Positions 34,040 to 46,703 of a DNA stretch of 64,000 nt are shown piece by piece. The stretch lies in assembly GCA_027886185.1 (NCBI GenBank), contig WOAB01000719.1, forward strand, positions 2,852,001 through 2,916,000, in the 5' to 3' direction. The first letter of the stretch is position 1, and the number at the start of each line of letters is the position of its first letter. The notes beneath the pieces were generated by a model. It ran no database searches. It had not been told where the DNA came from and saw only the letters and a list, made by a program, of their open reading frames with translations. A program made the position numbers and the translations under genes. The DNA is from Rheum nobile. Taxonomy: Eukaryota > Streptophyta > Magnoliopsida > Caryophyllales > Polygonaceae.

Positions 34040-34456
34040 TGCCTAATGTTGGACTTGGTAGAGAATTAACAAGCCCCAACTTGAGGGAGAGGTATTTGTG
34101 TTGCACTTCACCAAAGGGTTTGGTGAGGATATCAGTTAGTTGCATCTAGGAGCTGACAAGCCTGACATGAGTCGTTTGAAGAAACCAATGGGTTTGGTGA
34201 GGATATCAGCTAGTTGCATCTATGTTAAGATGTTTAGTCCTCTCAAGGAAAATTGGATTGGCGGCTATGTGTTGAGCAACTTTGTTGTCACAATGAAGGG
34301 TAAAAGGTACTTGGAGAGAGACCTAGAAATCACCAAGGAACCATGAAGCCAGACAAGCTCGCTGCAAGTGGTAGACATGCTCCTGTATTCAGATTTAGCC
34401 GAGGACTTCAAAACAGTCTTTTGTTTCTTTGTTTTCTAAGAGATGAGTGATTGTCC

Positions 34457-34690
34457 CTAGTGAACGTAATAACCTGTGAGTGATCGAGCAGTGAAGGAAT
34501 AATTGCCCCAATCGGCATCACTATAAGCTCTCAAGATTAAGTCAAATTCAGTAGGATAAAATAAGTTCCAATTTAGAATACCTCTAAGATACTTGACAAC
34601 ATGGAGTGTTGCTTGATGGTGAGGCTCTCGTGGACATTGAAGAAACTGAGTGATGTGTTGTACTGCATATGACAAACCAGGACAAGTCAA
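34457..34690 (-). pseudogene. Copia RNase H region
   Basis: A 77-codon open piece with the Copia-specific run from LSYAVQHITQF through PREPHHQATLHVVKYLRG to YSDADWGNYSFTARSLTGY. The first RNase H aspartate (in SDADW) is kept. Frame is broken on both sides. Confidence 0.85.
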
Positions 34691-35255
34691 ACTCAGATAG
34701 AGAAGCTTTCCATTAAGTCTTCCATAAGGCTCTATATAAAGAAGAGGTCTATGTTGAAAGTTGTAAACCGAGTGGCAAAGGAAACTTAGCTACTTTGCAG
34801 TTTCCATCTTGGCTTCATGAAGAATGTCAGAATATATTTTCTTTGATTCAGTGTAGTGCCTCTAGCAGTTCTGGCTACTTCAATTCCTAAGAAAAATCGA
34901 ATAGAACCAAGATCTTTGATGATAAACTTCTTGTGCATTGCTTGTTTAGTAGAAGCAATGGAAGATACATCATTTCATGTGACCACTAAATCATCTACAT
35001 TATCCAAAGAAAAGATAATCAGGCTGTGATGACATTTTTGGAAGATGGAATAATCATTGTTTGAGCGCTTGAAACCAAGATTAAACAAAAACTTGGTGAG
35101 CTCAACATTCCATTGTCTAGATGATTGTTTTAACCCATATAAACTGCACTTGAGTTGGCAAACTTGGCGTGGTATGTTGTGCTTTGGAGTAACCTACAAG
35201 GGAAACCATGCACACCTCCTCATAAATAAAGCCATGGAGAAAGGCATAATTAATG

Positions 35256-35477
35256 TCAAATTGATGCATGATCCATTTTTCTAGCAGTAGCAACAAGTAG
35301 AGTTCTTACTATGGTGAACTTTGCTACATGAGAGAAGGTAAATTTGTAGTCTTTCCCCTCTATATGAGTGTACCCTTTAACCACTAAACAAGCTTTGTAC
35401 CTTTCCACAATACCATCAGAGTGAACCTTGACTTCAAACACCCATTTAGAGCCTACTGCATGTTTGTCGTTAGGCAA
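35256..35477 (-). pseudogene. Copia reverse transcriptase N-terminal region
   Basis: Contains AVGSKWVFEVKVHSDGIVER and YKACLVVKGYTHIEGKDY, the conserved start of the Copia reverse transcriptase (KWVFK-K...KARLVAKGYTQ). The polymerase YVDD-type motif should lie near 35000 but is decayed there. Confidence 0.82.
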
Positions 35478-36249
35478 TACAATAAGGTCCCATGTATCAT
35501 TGGATTATAGAGTTGCGATTTCCTTGTTCACGGCCTATGTCCATTGAGGATCATGCTTAGCTTGAGCATAGGTTGAGGGTTCTTTGATGTCAAGAACATT
35601 GAATAAAGCAACAACATAGTCAGAATAATATGTGAGATTCAAGACCTAAGAAGCAAATAAATATTTGGAAAGAGATGAAGAAGAAAGAGTAGAACAAATG
35701 AAATCTTGGAGTCTAGAGGGCATATTTTTGGCCCTGGTAGACTTTCTAGTCTCAACTAGTGGAAGATTACTTGGAGAAGTATGATATAAGGTACCGGGTG
35801 GATTGGTGGAAGAAGATGACATTTGAGGAGATAAGGAGTTTGTATTTTGGTGGAGGGGAAGAAACAAGTAATGACAGAATGTGTAGGAAAAGAAGAGGTG
35901 TAAGATTCTAGAAACTCAGAATTATGAGTTGGATTAACCAAGGGAAGGATTAGAGGATTGGTAGGCAGGGATTGGTAGGTAGAAATATCTTTATATGGAA
36001 AAGAAGTTTCGTGAAATTGAACATCACAACTAACAAACACTTTTTGTGAGTCTAAATCATGTACCTTATATGCCTTTTGTCGACCCATATGGTATCCAAG
36101 AAAAATAAATCTTTGATTGAGCTCCAGATTTGCCTCTTAGAGGTTGGAAAGCTTTTGCAAGACATAGACATCCCATAACTCTGAGCTTATCATAGACTGG
36201 TTCTTTCTAATGTAACAAGTTCAAAGGTATCTTCCATTCTAGTACTGAA

Positions 36250-36770
36250 CTAGGAAGTCTGTTGATCAAGTGTGTAACAGTCAGAATACAATCTCCCCAG
36301 AACTTTTGAAGGAAGATTAGCATGTAGCTTCATGGCCCTAGTTGTTTCAATCAACTGCCTATGCTTGCGCTCTACTTTGGCGTTTTGTTGAGGTGTGCCA
36401 AGATCACTTCTCTGATGAAGTATGCCACTCTGAGCAAATAAAGCTTGACATTGATGAGAGGTAAATTTAGTGCCATTGTCACTTTTAACCATTTTAACAC
36501 AAGTGGAAAACTGGGTTTTAATATAGGCTAGGAAAGACTTCAAACAAGAAAAAATGTCTGACTTGTATTTTAACAAATATGTCAAAGTGTATGTTGTACA
36601 ATCATCAACCAAAGTGAGAACATAAGAAGCTCCTTTAAGAATTGGATTTTTGTATCCCAGACATCTAGATGCACCAGATCAAAGGCATTCTTAGCCAAAG
36701 AAAGACTTTTTATCGTGAGATTTTTTTTTATTGAAATGCAGTCGACTTGCCCCAGTAGACTGATAATCAC
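36250..36770 (-). pseudogene. Copia integrase region
   Basis: Reads LAKNAFDLVHLDVWD, then MVDDCTTYTLTYLLKYKSD, then VKMVKSDNGTKFTSHQC and GTPQQNAKVERKHRQLIETTR. The catalytic core triad D, D, E is visible in the words DVWD, SDNG and VERKHR. One frameshift near 36600 separates the first two segments. The integrase inserts element DNA in the nucleus. Confidence 0.85.
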
Positions 36771-37079
36771 TATTGTAGGTCCTCTCTTGTGAAATGCCTT
36801 GAAGCTTGTTGGTCACCAATGGAGACAAAATTTTGAGCATGTAGAATCTACCAACTCTTCTTCCAGCAGCTACTACCTCCCTAGTCATAGGGTCCTGAAA
36901 TTAACAGAGTTCAGGGTAAAAGGTATCAATCAATCATCCGTTATCAAGAAGCTAGCCTATTGACAACAAATTATGCTTGAATCTAGGCACAACTAAAGCA
37001 TCACACAAAATTATCTTTGATCCAAGTTGTACTAATCACGTGACATCTACACTCTTGATGATTCCATCTGGCAAAGCTA

Positions 37080-37331
37080 CAACTATAGGCTTTTCTATCT
37101 TTTCCGTTTGCAACAGCATACCAGCATCATAGACCATATGATCAGTGGCCCCAATATCCACTATCCAATTCATAGGACTAGAAATTATACTAGCAATCAA
37201 TGCATTAGAAGAGTTTGCAAGAGAGGTACATACGAAACTAGCCTAAATTGCTGCTTTAGAGTCATCAAGAACTCCCTTTTTCTTTGAGCATCTTGACCAT
37301 CTCTAAGCAGACTGCATTCGTAAGAGCATTA
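37080..37331 (-). pseudogene. Copia protease region, truncated by element C
   Basis: The minus strand reads WIVDIGATDHM at about 37150-37185, the Copia protease active-site region, where DSG is expected and DIG is found, so serine is lost. The sequence upstream is broken off at the LTR start at 37332. Confidence 0.7.
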
Positions 37332-40300
37332 TATAACTCCCCCGACTTACGTCGGTAGTGCCACACGCCAGTGACCTCAGACTTTAAGTCCAAAGTCACC
37401 CTAGGCTTTACTCTGAACAATTATCCTTAAAGACAATCATAATAAAGAGTAAATATTGGAAGACATTTGCAATAAATATCAAATCTTTATTAATATTCCC
37501 CTCATAAAATGAGGAGATAAGTTTTACAAATGATATTAAAGTTTATAGCGAAAGACTTTAAATGAATACCAATTACATGACTAGGTTACCTAACACTTGT
37601 ACCTATTACATTAATTAGAAAAGTAAATCTCATATTTAAAACAAACTCGGAAGTTCTTCAAAAACTAAACTTCAACCGCAATCCTTCTTCTCCGTCTCGA
37701 TACTCCTAAACAACCTGAGGCAAGTCAACTGATGTGCCGTATAGGACGGATGACACCAGCCAACCATGCAAGGAAAAATAGTGGTTGGTTAGTCTAATGA
37801 AAGACTACGCAAGGGTACAAACAGAATGGTTCTTGTGGTTGTATCCAGTCACTATCACTGTCTCTCGAGTAAAAGTCGAGAGACGATACATAACAAATAT
37901 ACTTCCACTGAAATGAAGGATGGACAAAAGAGATATACACCAAGAGAATACCTGAAATGAATGTGGGTACAATGGGAAGAAGATATGATTTGTTTCCATT
38001 GAATAATTGGACCCGACCAACCTCACCGCATAATGCAAATCCAGATTGGAAAGACGATCCACTTAAGTTGGAGCACGAGCGGTTTCCAAGTTGTACCTCT
38101 CGCTCAAAATTTATTAATTATGTGCTCGCAACACTTATCTTATTTAATTTCACCACACCACAATTATTCTTACAACTTTTAATACAATCTCGAATAAACG
38201 AGAACAACACATGGAGACATTACGTCCAACCCAATTGCACTAACAAGGTTCTTAAACACCTCTTATCCTTAACGGGTGGATAAGAAGCAATGGTCATGAC
38301 TTTAAAAGTATTAGAGAATTATTTCGACTAATACCGAGTTATAAAGAGATTATTATGCCTCTCAAGGCCATAATATCCCTAACACACACGACTATTAAAG
38401 TCAACTTTTAATGACTATAGAGTCCACACATAACACACAAAGTCCACACAAAGTCCACACAATACCGTCATTACGACAATAAGAACATTAATCATATATA
38501 CCTGTATATAACTATATATATATATATATTAATAATAACTAACAACCTAGATACAAATTTATTTAAAACACACAAGTACTGTTCCCAAACATTAATTAGG
38601 TTTTAGAAATTACCTAATTAATTTTATTATTAATTGTCGATCAAATGATGAACTGAAATGACAAGAGTGAACCACCACTTGCCTTAGATCATGAAGAATT
38701 GAACAACGTGTTGGAGATGGTTGCTTTCGAAAAGCATATTGGCTTCCTACTTTAACCCCGTTCCAGAAGCAAATCCGAGACGTACCCAAATCACACACAA
38801 CAAAAAATTATAATTAGATAATTTATTCAATATTTAATTTTGAAGGGTATATGTCTTAATTTTTTAAATTGAATTTATTTAACTCCAAATAATTCAATTT
38901 CCTAAGGCTTTTTGGTAAAACGATTATTTGTACGATTAAAAATCCATTAGTTGCATATTCTAAATAATCTTATCATAAATAAATTAATCTCATAATTTTA
39001 TTTATAAGTCTAAAAATTTCAATCCAATTTATTATCTATATGAAAAGTTAATATTTTAACCATTCATAGTCTAAGATAATACCCAAAATAAATCTATTTA
39101 ATTTAATTTTAATTTTTATAAAATTAAATTAATCCCAACTAATTATATAATAATCTAGATTAATTAAATTTAACCCAGATTAAGCAAAATAAAAATAAAA
39201 TAAAATAAAATCGAACAATCCCGATTTACCCAAATTGGACGCGGCGACAACTGGGGTTTTCTGGCGAAATTGAGCTTCGACGGCGGCGACGGGACGTTAG
39301 GGCTTTTGAAGGGAACTCCCAAACGGTCAAGATGGCGGTGGCAATTGGGGAGGATGAGCTCCCGTGTGGCGGCAATCGGCTCGACAACAGAGGGCTACGA
39401 ATTTTAGGGTTCTTCGACTTTGCTTGTGAAATTGGATGCCTAGATGCAACCTATGGCAAGAGTATTTATAGGGATCTTTTTTTTTGATCAAATTTATATG
39501 GATCTTAAAGAGCTTGGAGAACACTCTACAATGGGCTCAAAAATATCTAGGATTGTGAAGTAGTAAAACCCAATACTAAAGATAAATCCCAGCTAGGAGC
39601 CCTAATCGAGTCCGAAACTAGGTGAATCCAGGCCTAGAAATCAGATACGAGGGTGTAAGATCTGATTCGAAGGGAATGGAAACATGAAGAACAAAAGAGA
39701 GAGTTGGAGATTGAGAATTTGATTTGTATTTGGTTAACCAAGGCCAAGGGCCATACGGGATTACATATAGGGAAATTTGGGTTTAAGTAAACCACTATTT
39801 TAAACAACTGATAAAGTGAACCGGGTTCGTAATTCCTGTAACAGATTGCCCCCAAATTTTCCAAATTACCAAAATGTCAAAACCGGTTATATTCTTGCCA
39901 TATATGTTAAAATTCGATCTCGTTTTTTATTTATTCTCTCCAATTCTCCCAAGATCTTGCGCGCTTAACTTAGTTCTACAAAGCCCATGAATTTATTTGG
40001 CCTAAACACTCGAAATGGGGACTGAAATTGGCGAAAACCGCCATTGATGGACCAAGGGAGCTCCACGGCTGGAGCTTGAGGAAGAAGAAGGCTTATTTGG
40101 CTTATTTACACATGAACCCCCTCTTATTTGGCCTATTTGCACATTGTTGTCCAACTTTCTAAAGTTGTGGCAAAAGTGTCCTTATTTAAGCTTATAAAAA
40201 TTAAAAAAATTTACCCAAACTTATTTATTTTAATATACTAAGTTTATAAAATTATTTTAACCCAAATTAATATGTAGAAAAATTAACTTAGGTTAAAATA

Positions 40301-40782
40301 ATGCTTAAGTTACTCTAAGTTACCCTTTCTTATAATTTAGCCATACTTAACCCATTTTTAACACTTTGTTAATTTGGTTCAAGCATTTCTAAGTTAAAAT
40401 GTATAAGTTGATTTAAATTATAATTAGTATAAGGTTAATTATAATTTAGACCATTCATAACTTAAAGTAAAAACATCTTAGGGTATTTATTATTTTATCC
40501 CCTTATGGATAAACATAATAATTCGTATGACCTTTATTATTATATTTAAAATTCTAAACTACATTCATTGTTAATTTGTTATACATATTTAATTATTTCT
40601 ACACCAAACTATCATATCCCATTTGATAATTTGTATAAAATTATCTTAACCTAACTTTTGATCTTAAGTTAACGAAAATTTAAATGACTCATCTAGAAGA
40701 AATAAAATAAATTTCATAACTTTTATTTTTATCATATTAAAATTACTATTTTGCCCTTCTAATTTAAGTGGGTTATTACAAT
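37332..40782 (-). repeat. 3' LTR of element C (3451 bp), minus orientation
   Basis: Plus-strand ends are TATAACTCCCCCGAC (TG changed to TA) and GGGTTATTACA. Its right neighbour, read on the minus strand, is a polypurine tract (TTTTTAAGGGGGTAGTAT), so this is the 3' LTR of a minus-strand element. It resembles the solo LTR (18854-21760) and the truncated 52582-53494 LTR. It is about 500 bases longer than the solo LTR; the extra length may come from a foreign stretch at about 39470-39950. Confidence 0.82.
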
Positions 40783-41159
40783 ACTACCCCCTTAAAAATA
40801 GTTTCGACTCCGAAACTAGCGCTATTGGATTGGGAACAATTACACATGTTCCGAGACATCACTCTACACATTGTGAGTCAAGTCGATTCTGATCAATTCT
40901 TAACTTGTATTGCATCAACACTTATTGATTACTAACTGAACACTGAAACTCGAAATGAATATGGAGTTTGATAACTTTCAAAAATAAGAGATTAACTCTT
41001 TATTAAACGTAAACAATTGTCAACAGACTCTCCCAAAAGGAAGTAAGTACCCAACTATAGAGGCTATAGACACACAAGTCTTAGCTCTTTATTCATAGGA
41101 AAACTTAAAGATATCTAATTATTCAGGGTATCATGCTCATCAAGCTGACGCATTACATA

Positions 41160-42393
41160 CAGTCGTTGTCCTTGGCTAGAAGATCTAGCAGGTGCCTTGC
41201 CTTTATTCTACGCAGTTGACTGAACCGAAGCGGACACCTCTAGCATTGGGTTTTGCTTATTATCAGCAGCAGATGCCTGGTATGATTGTGTTGGCCCTTG
41301 ACCCTTCTGCTTGTAGTATGTTTTCATGTGTCCTTCTTTCCCACAAGCATAGCATACTCACTTTTCTTTCTGACAGTTAAAACTTTTATGGTCGGGTTCA
41401 CCATAGTTGTGGCATTGAATACTACCACCACTCCATCTAGAGCGTTGGGTGGAGACAAATTGAGTTGTCTCAGTCTTAGCACAACCAGACTTCTCAAACT
41501 TGGTAGGGGATGTCGGTCGTTAAACCCATTGAACTTCCAACCTTGTTGTCCACTTTTTTACTTATTCTTCTCCTCAAGCTTCCTCGCATATTCTTCCAGG
41601 GTAGCCTCTACTTTGTATGTTGCATCAACATATTGCTCCAAGGTAGAGCAACCATGACGCACCATTAGAGGTTTTATTTCCGGGCTCATCCATTCATGGA
41701 AGTACCAAATCTTCCTCTCTTCGGTGTGCGCCTCAGACCCAACATAATGCAGCAATTGATTGAACTTTGCAGCTAGTTCAGTCACTTTTAAACCCTCAAT
41801 CTTAGGGTACAAAAACTCTTTCAGCTTTTCCTTTCTCATAGCACGAGAGAAGAATCGATCGGTGAGCTTTGTTTTGAACATCGTCCAATTCAGATTTGGG
41901 TGGTCAGCTAGGCCAGTACCTTCCCACCACTCACTAGCTCCATCTTTTAGATTTAGCAAAACTATATGCACCTTTTCAGCCTTGGTGTAGACAACATTTC
42001 GAAACAGTCGCTCCATGTGAGAAAACCAATAGGAAACCTTGACTAGTTCCCCGATTCCATCATAACTATCCGGGTGCATTGAGTTGATTGTCTTCAGAGC
42101 GCGACTGTAGTTCCCTCCATTCAAAAAGGATAAATCGTAGGTACAATGTTATCATGCCCTCCAAAATTAGTTGCAGCTTGAGAAGCAAGAGCCGCTTGAG
42201 CTTGCGGTGCTCCTTGGGTTGCCATTACCTCCACAACTTGCCTCACTATTTGTCCTATGATGGTAGCATCTAGCACCATCGGGACAGGAGGTGGATTAGG
42301 AGGAACTCCCCTCTCAGCTTGAGGGTTAACATAGTCTTGGTTGACATTGACTGGTGGTGGCGGGTTGTTATTATGAGACCCAGATCCCGTATT
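41160..42393 (-). pseudogene. Gag of element C, main part
   Basis: On the minus strand it shows VSYWFSHMERLF, ASEWWEGTGLADHP, RAMRKEKLKEFLYP and CSTLEQYVDA, the same gag domain as elements A and B. A zinc-knuckle region (CHNYG-type, with tyrosine in place of the second cysteine, and CYACGKEGH) is at about 41410-41300. It ends QGQRLYVMRQLDEHD just before the polypurine tract, where pol would normally continue. A frameshift near 42122 and a stop in the knuckle region disable it. The N-terminal 33 codons lie at 51620-51716, beyond element B. Confidence 0.78.
42389..42393. repeat. Target-site duplication GTATT (left) of element B
   Basis: GTATT precedes TGTAACACCCCC at 42394 and is repeated at 51620-51624 after GATATTACA. 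The duplicated bases belong to the gag of element C. Confidence 0.9.
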
Positions 42394-44792
42394 TGTAACA
42401 CCCCCAAATCGTAACCCATTTGGAAAGGTATTACCGCCAGTGACCTCGATCTCCACACCGAAACCACCCCAGGCTTTACCATTTAAACACAAATCATAAA
42501 CGGCAATTATGATTTAAACACCAAAATCTTTGGTTAAAACATATGTCTGGGGATTACATCCCAATCCCCATAGGACAAAACAGAGTAATCAGCGGAAGTC
42601 TTTGTAAAACATAAATACAAGGGTCTTGATTGTAATGATCACCCGCCAAGGATCGCAACCTGATACATCCATTAAAACACCGTTTGCTTTTATAGTCGTT
42701 CTAGCCTTTGTTTCTCAGATTCCTATCTGATGTGTCGAATCGAACGAATGACACCAGCCAACCATACAGAGAACAACTACGATTGGTTAGTCTAATGAAA
42801 GACTACGCAAGGGTACAAAGCAGAGTGGTTCGAAGTAGTTGTATTAGGTTAGACTCATCGTTTCTCGAATTAAAACCGATGACGATAGTCAACCACCATA
42901 CTCCTACTGGAATATATCAAGCAGCATGATCAAGAGAAGATTCTGAAAGACCGAGTCTTACAACAATCAACCCAAAAGAAGACTCCAATGAATTGAGTCT
43001 TATCGGAATTATGACAAATGTTGGGGAATATTAATTAATCATACAAGCGTTCACAAACGACTTGATGTTTCGGTTCACGACCAACCTCACCGCTTAATGC
43101 GAATCCAGATTGGAAAGAGAACGGTACTCTGATCACAGTCAAGACGAGCTTTCCTAGCTGCACTACTCGCCCAAGGTATATTAATCATGTGCTATGACGA
43201 CACTTATCTTATTTAATTCCAAAACGCGCATCACGTTATAGGCTTTTAAAATATATGTTTCGCCATGAGGGACATATATTGAGTATATGTTTCGCCATGA
43301 GGGACATATAGGACATATGTTTCGCCATGAGGGACATACTCCTAAATGGGACGAATCCCAAGATTTGTAGCATCAGTTAAGTGCCACCATCTCTATACCC
43401 AAGTATAGAGATCGTTCATGACCCATCAAATGGTTTTTGGGTTTATCACCCTTTGCACCATTAATCATTATCAAGAAACGACTGGACCTCGAATAGTCCA
43501 TCGCTCGTACGAATACTCGTGCTAACTAAACAGTTCAATACAGTAATAATCATATCAAAGCCCTCTGGGCCATTATCATAATAATATAGATATTCATAAT
43601 AGCGTTGTTCTAACAGATATACAACCTATTATAATATCATATTCTTTTCATATTGTTGCCCTCCCGGCAATCCTCATAAAATATATATCTATAATAGCGT
43701 TGTTCTAACAGATATACAACCTATTATAATATCATATTTTAATCCATATCATTTATCAAAACTGTTCCCAACAAAACAGTAAATCATTCCAAATTAGTTA
43801 ACAATCAAACCATTGATAATTAATGGAAGTATGGAATGATAAGCAAGAGCGAACCGCCACTTGACTTAGATCAGCCGAAAGCTTGAACGAAGCTTAGGAA
43901 CAAGAGGTTTCCGGGTCTAGAACTGGGACGGATCCTGGATGTTAAATCCTTCTAGAATGACCCATAATGAGACCCTAAGTTAGATTCGACAATAGCTAGT
44001 ACGAATCTAAAGAATAACGAAAGGAATCGAAGGGAACGGAGCCCGATCAAAAGCCACAGAAGCCAAGGCCAAAACATGCCAAGGTCCTGTCGGCGGCGGT
44101 CGCCGCCTGCCTTATGGCGGGCGCCGCTACGAACAGGTCAGAAACTTTCGAGAAGAAGAAATCTCATCGACGTCGATCGGTTTGCTTCTCCTTTGGTTTG
44201 CTTTGGATTCTAAGCTCCCTAAGGCCACCAAAGCTTTACTTTGAGATCAACCAAACTCAAGAACGAAGCTTCGACGAAGCTTCGAATATTTCCGACGAGA
44301 TTTTGGAAGAGAAAGGGCGAGTTCAGACGGGCTCGAATTCCTCTTCATTCTCTGTATATATAACCCAAGCAAGGAGGAGAAGCAGCCAGCTGCGTTGCCC
44401 GACCAACTGGACGTCCTCCGAGGCGTTAACGGCGCGAGTTTCCAGCTCCGGCGATGTCAGAGATATTGGTGGCGGTCGCCGCCGACGACAGAAGGTTGCC
44501 GCCCGATTTGTGCCTGGCGGCGGTCGCCGCTTTCTCGCGGCAGTCGCCGCTTTCTATCGGCGGTCGCCGCTTTGGCCAATTCTTATCCGATTTGTCGTCC
44601 GGGTTAATAATATTCGTACACGAATGACTTTTTAACCCAAAAAATACATTAACTGTATTTTATATTACTCAAAAAAATATTACAGAGACCAAACATCTCA
44701 CAGAATGTCCGTATCTTCTCTGAATTTAATCTGACTTGTAATATGGGCTTAAGAAAATTCAAAATTACCCCTACAAAATGAGGGATATTACA
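42394..44792 (-). repeat. 3' LTR of element B (2399 bp)
   Basis: Plus-strand ends TGTAACACCCCC and GGGATATTACA. It matches 49210-51619 nearly throughout by eye, with a few small indels. It contains a three-fold ATGTTTCGCCATGAGGGACA repeat (43248-43340), a duplication of period 95 (43598 and 43693), and exact GCGGTCGC octamers at 44096, 44472, 44520 and 44560. ORFs in this LTR (44114-44635) sit over those palindromes and are not treated as genes. Confidence 0.92.
43248..43340. repeat. Triple repeat ATGTTTCGCCATGAGGGACA in LTR
   Basis: Three close copies separated by short AT-rich words. The other LTR has the same array at about 50088-50170, with one C-to-T change in the third copy. Flanking ATAT words let it form partial inverted repeats. 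Confidence 0.85.
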
Positions 44793-44828
44793 TTACCTCT
44801 CCCTTAAAAGAAGTTTCGACCCCGAAAC

Positions 44829-45149
44829 TTAGGTCGTAAACATCTCGGGAAAGCGTCTACGCATATCCTCTTCTGTCTCCCAAGTTTCCCAGGTAACTTC
44901 CTCAGTTCCTGACTTGGACCACAGAATTCGTACCAACGGTACGATCTTGTTACGCAAGTGCTTCTCACGGCGCTCGAGAATACGCACAGGTATCTCTTCA
45001 TAAGTACCATTTGCTTGAATCTCGATGTCTTCATAGCTCAGCACATGAGACTCATCTGGTACGTACTTCCTCAACAAGGATACGTGGAACACATTATGCA
45101 CTGGGTGTACCGATGGCGGCAATGCCAAATGGTACGCTAGAGATCCCAC
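44829..45149 (-). pseudogene. Integrase C-terminus and chromodomain of element B
   Basis: An open 106-codon frame on the minus strand: SLAYHLALPPSVHPVHNVFH, then YEDIEIQANGTYEE and the chromodomain-like PVRILERREKHLRNK to EEVTWETWETEED, ending at a stop at 44829. It matches element A at 10380-10702 closely and shows that the TAG at 10514 in A replaces CAG. It is separated from RNase H by only about 35 bases plus a shift, because the integrase core is deleted. Confidence 0.85.
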
Positions 45150-45183
45150 TCTATCAAGGATCTCAAACTCGAGACCTCACGCT

Positions 45184-45912
45184 TTAACAAGCTGCCAAAG
45201 CATCACTTGTCACCAATCTCAAATTCAACCTTCCTACGCTTCGAATCAGCATAAGGCTTTTTGTCGATTTTGAGCTGTCAACATCCTTTGTTTTATCAAG
45301 GCAATGCCCAAGGCAGTCCTTTCGACTAGCTCTAGTCCGAGCAATAAGCAAAGCCACTATAGTCTCATGTAGTATCTTTCGGTTCGATGCATCGGCTACT
45401 ATATTAGCCTTGCCCGGATGATATAGTAATTCGAGATCATAGTCCTTGAGTAGTTCTAGCCAACGACGTTGTCTCATGTTCAACTCTTTCTGAGTGAATA
45501 CATACTTGAAACTCTTGTGGTCGGCGAAGACTTGGCATCTCACGCCATAGAGATAATGTCTCCAAATCTTCAGGGAAAACACTACCGCCGCTAACTCCAG
45601 ATCATGCGTCGGATAGTTTTCTTCATAGGTTTTCAACTGCCTTGACGCGTAAGCAATAACCTTGCCTCTTTGCATCAACATGCATCCTAAACCACTTTTC
45701 GAAGCATCACTATAGACCGCATAATCATCAGTTCCGTCTGGTAGCATTAGTACTGGTGCAGAGGTCAGACATTGTTTCAATTTCTGAAAACTGGCCTCGC
45801 ACTTGTCATTCCAGACAAACTTCTTGTGGACTTTGCGGAGCAAACCGGTCATAGGTAGAGCGATTTTTAGAAAATCCCTCCATGAACCGTCTGTAATATC
45901 CAGCAAGTCCAA
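45184..45912 (-). pseudogene. RNase H of element B
   Basis: A 242-codon open piece with KFVWNDKCEASFQKLK, then YSDASKSGLGCMLM (first catalytic aspartate), YASRQLKTYEENYPTHDLEL, DHKSFKYV and HPGKANIVADASNRK. In element A the last word is DALNRK. The C-terminal 45 residues are out of frame and run into integrase C-terminal sequence (one frame reads ADSKRRKVEFEIGDK), which marks the deletion junction near 45290. Confidence 0.85.
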
Positions 45913-46703
45913 GAAAACTGCGCACCTCTTTCACATTCTGAGGCCGCTTCCAGTTAGCTACTGCTTCAATCTTTTGGGGATCAACCATTACCCCATTCTC
46001 ATTGATCACATGGCCTAAGAAAGCCACTTCCTTGATCCAAAATCGCACTTAGACAATTTAGCGTACAACTTATTTTGTCTAAGGATTGACAACACAATCC
46101 GAAGGTGTTCCTCGTGAACTTCCTCGTTCGGGGAATAAATCAAAATATCATCAATGAAAACCACCACGAACTTATCCAAGTACTGGTGAAACATCGATTC
46201 ATCAGGTCCATAAAGACCGCTGGAGCATTGGTAAGTCCGAATGACATAACTACGAACTAATAGTGGCCATACCTTGTCCGGAATGCAGTCCTCGAAATAT
46301 CTTCCTCATGAATTCTGAGTTGATGATAACCAGATCTCAGATCGATCTTGGAAAAGACTTTAGCTCCCTGCAACTAATCTAACAGATCATCAATCCTTGG
46401 CCAAGGATACTTATCCTTGATCGTGACTTTGTTCAACTCTCTATAGTCGATACAAAGTCGGAATGATCCATCTTTCTTTTTGACAAACAAGACCGGAGTA
46501 CCCCAAGGCGATGCACTCGGCCTTATATAACCCTCGTCGAGAAGATCCTTTAGTTGCTTCTTCAACTCTTGCATTTCAGCAGGAGCCATCCGGTACGGTG
46601 CCTCCGCAATCGGCGTAGTACCAGGCTCGAGGTCAATTGTGAACTCCACGTCACGGTACGGGGTAACCGGGAATATCTTTTGAAAAGACATCCGAAAATT
46701 CAC
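45806..46703 (-). pseudogene. Reverse transcriptase of element B
   Basis: 46703-46374 gives an open piece with VEFTIDLEPGT, ASPWGTPVLFVKKKDGS and DYRELNKVTIKDKYPWPRID, ending at a TAG. The next part reads KVFSKIDLRSGYHQL, then a shift in the polymerase-motif region so that the FIDDIL word is split between frames (about 46170). From 46048 the frame WIKEVAFLGHVINENGVMVD continues to 45806. The enzyme is inactive. Confidence 0.85.

Larger units (their letters stand above)
34040..37331 (-). mobile_element. Decayed Copia retrotransposon, minus strand, cut by element C
   Basis: Read from the right, the minus strand carries protease (WIVDIGATDHM near 37150), gag-pre-integrase, integrase (36250-36770), reverse transcriptase (35256-35477), RNase H (34457-34690) and the C-terminal words LADILTKP and LKLGLVNSLPSP at about 34200-34050. 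Protease-integrase-RT-RNaseH is the Copia order. Many stops and shifts. The 5' part with gag and LTR is missing, because element C's LTR starts at 37332 inside the protease region. No 3' LTR is seen after 34040. Confidence 0.85.

Noticed and set aside
41192..41657. Plus-strand frames over the element C gag
   Set aside because: Opposite strand to the clear zinc-knuckle gag; no domain of their own.
43248..43340. CRISPR-like array
   Set aside because: Three direct repeats without constant spacers, in a plant LTR; a local tandem duplication explains it.
44114..44635. 173-codon plus-strand frame in the element B LTR
   Set aside because: Lies over GGCGGTCGCC palindromes; the other LTR gives a frame of different length, so it is not conserved as protein.
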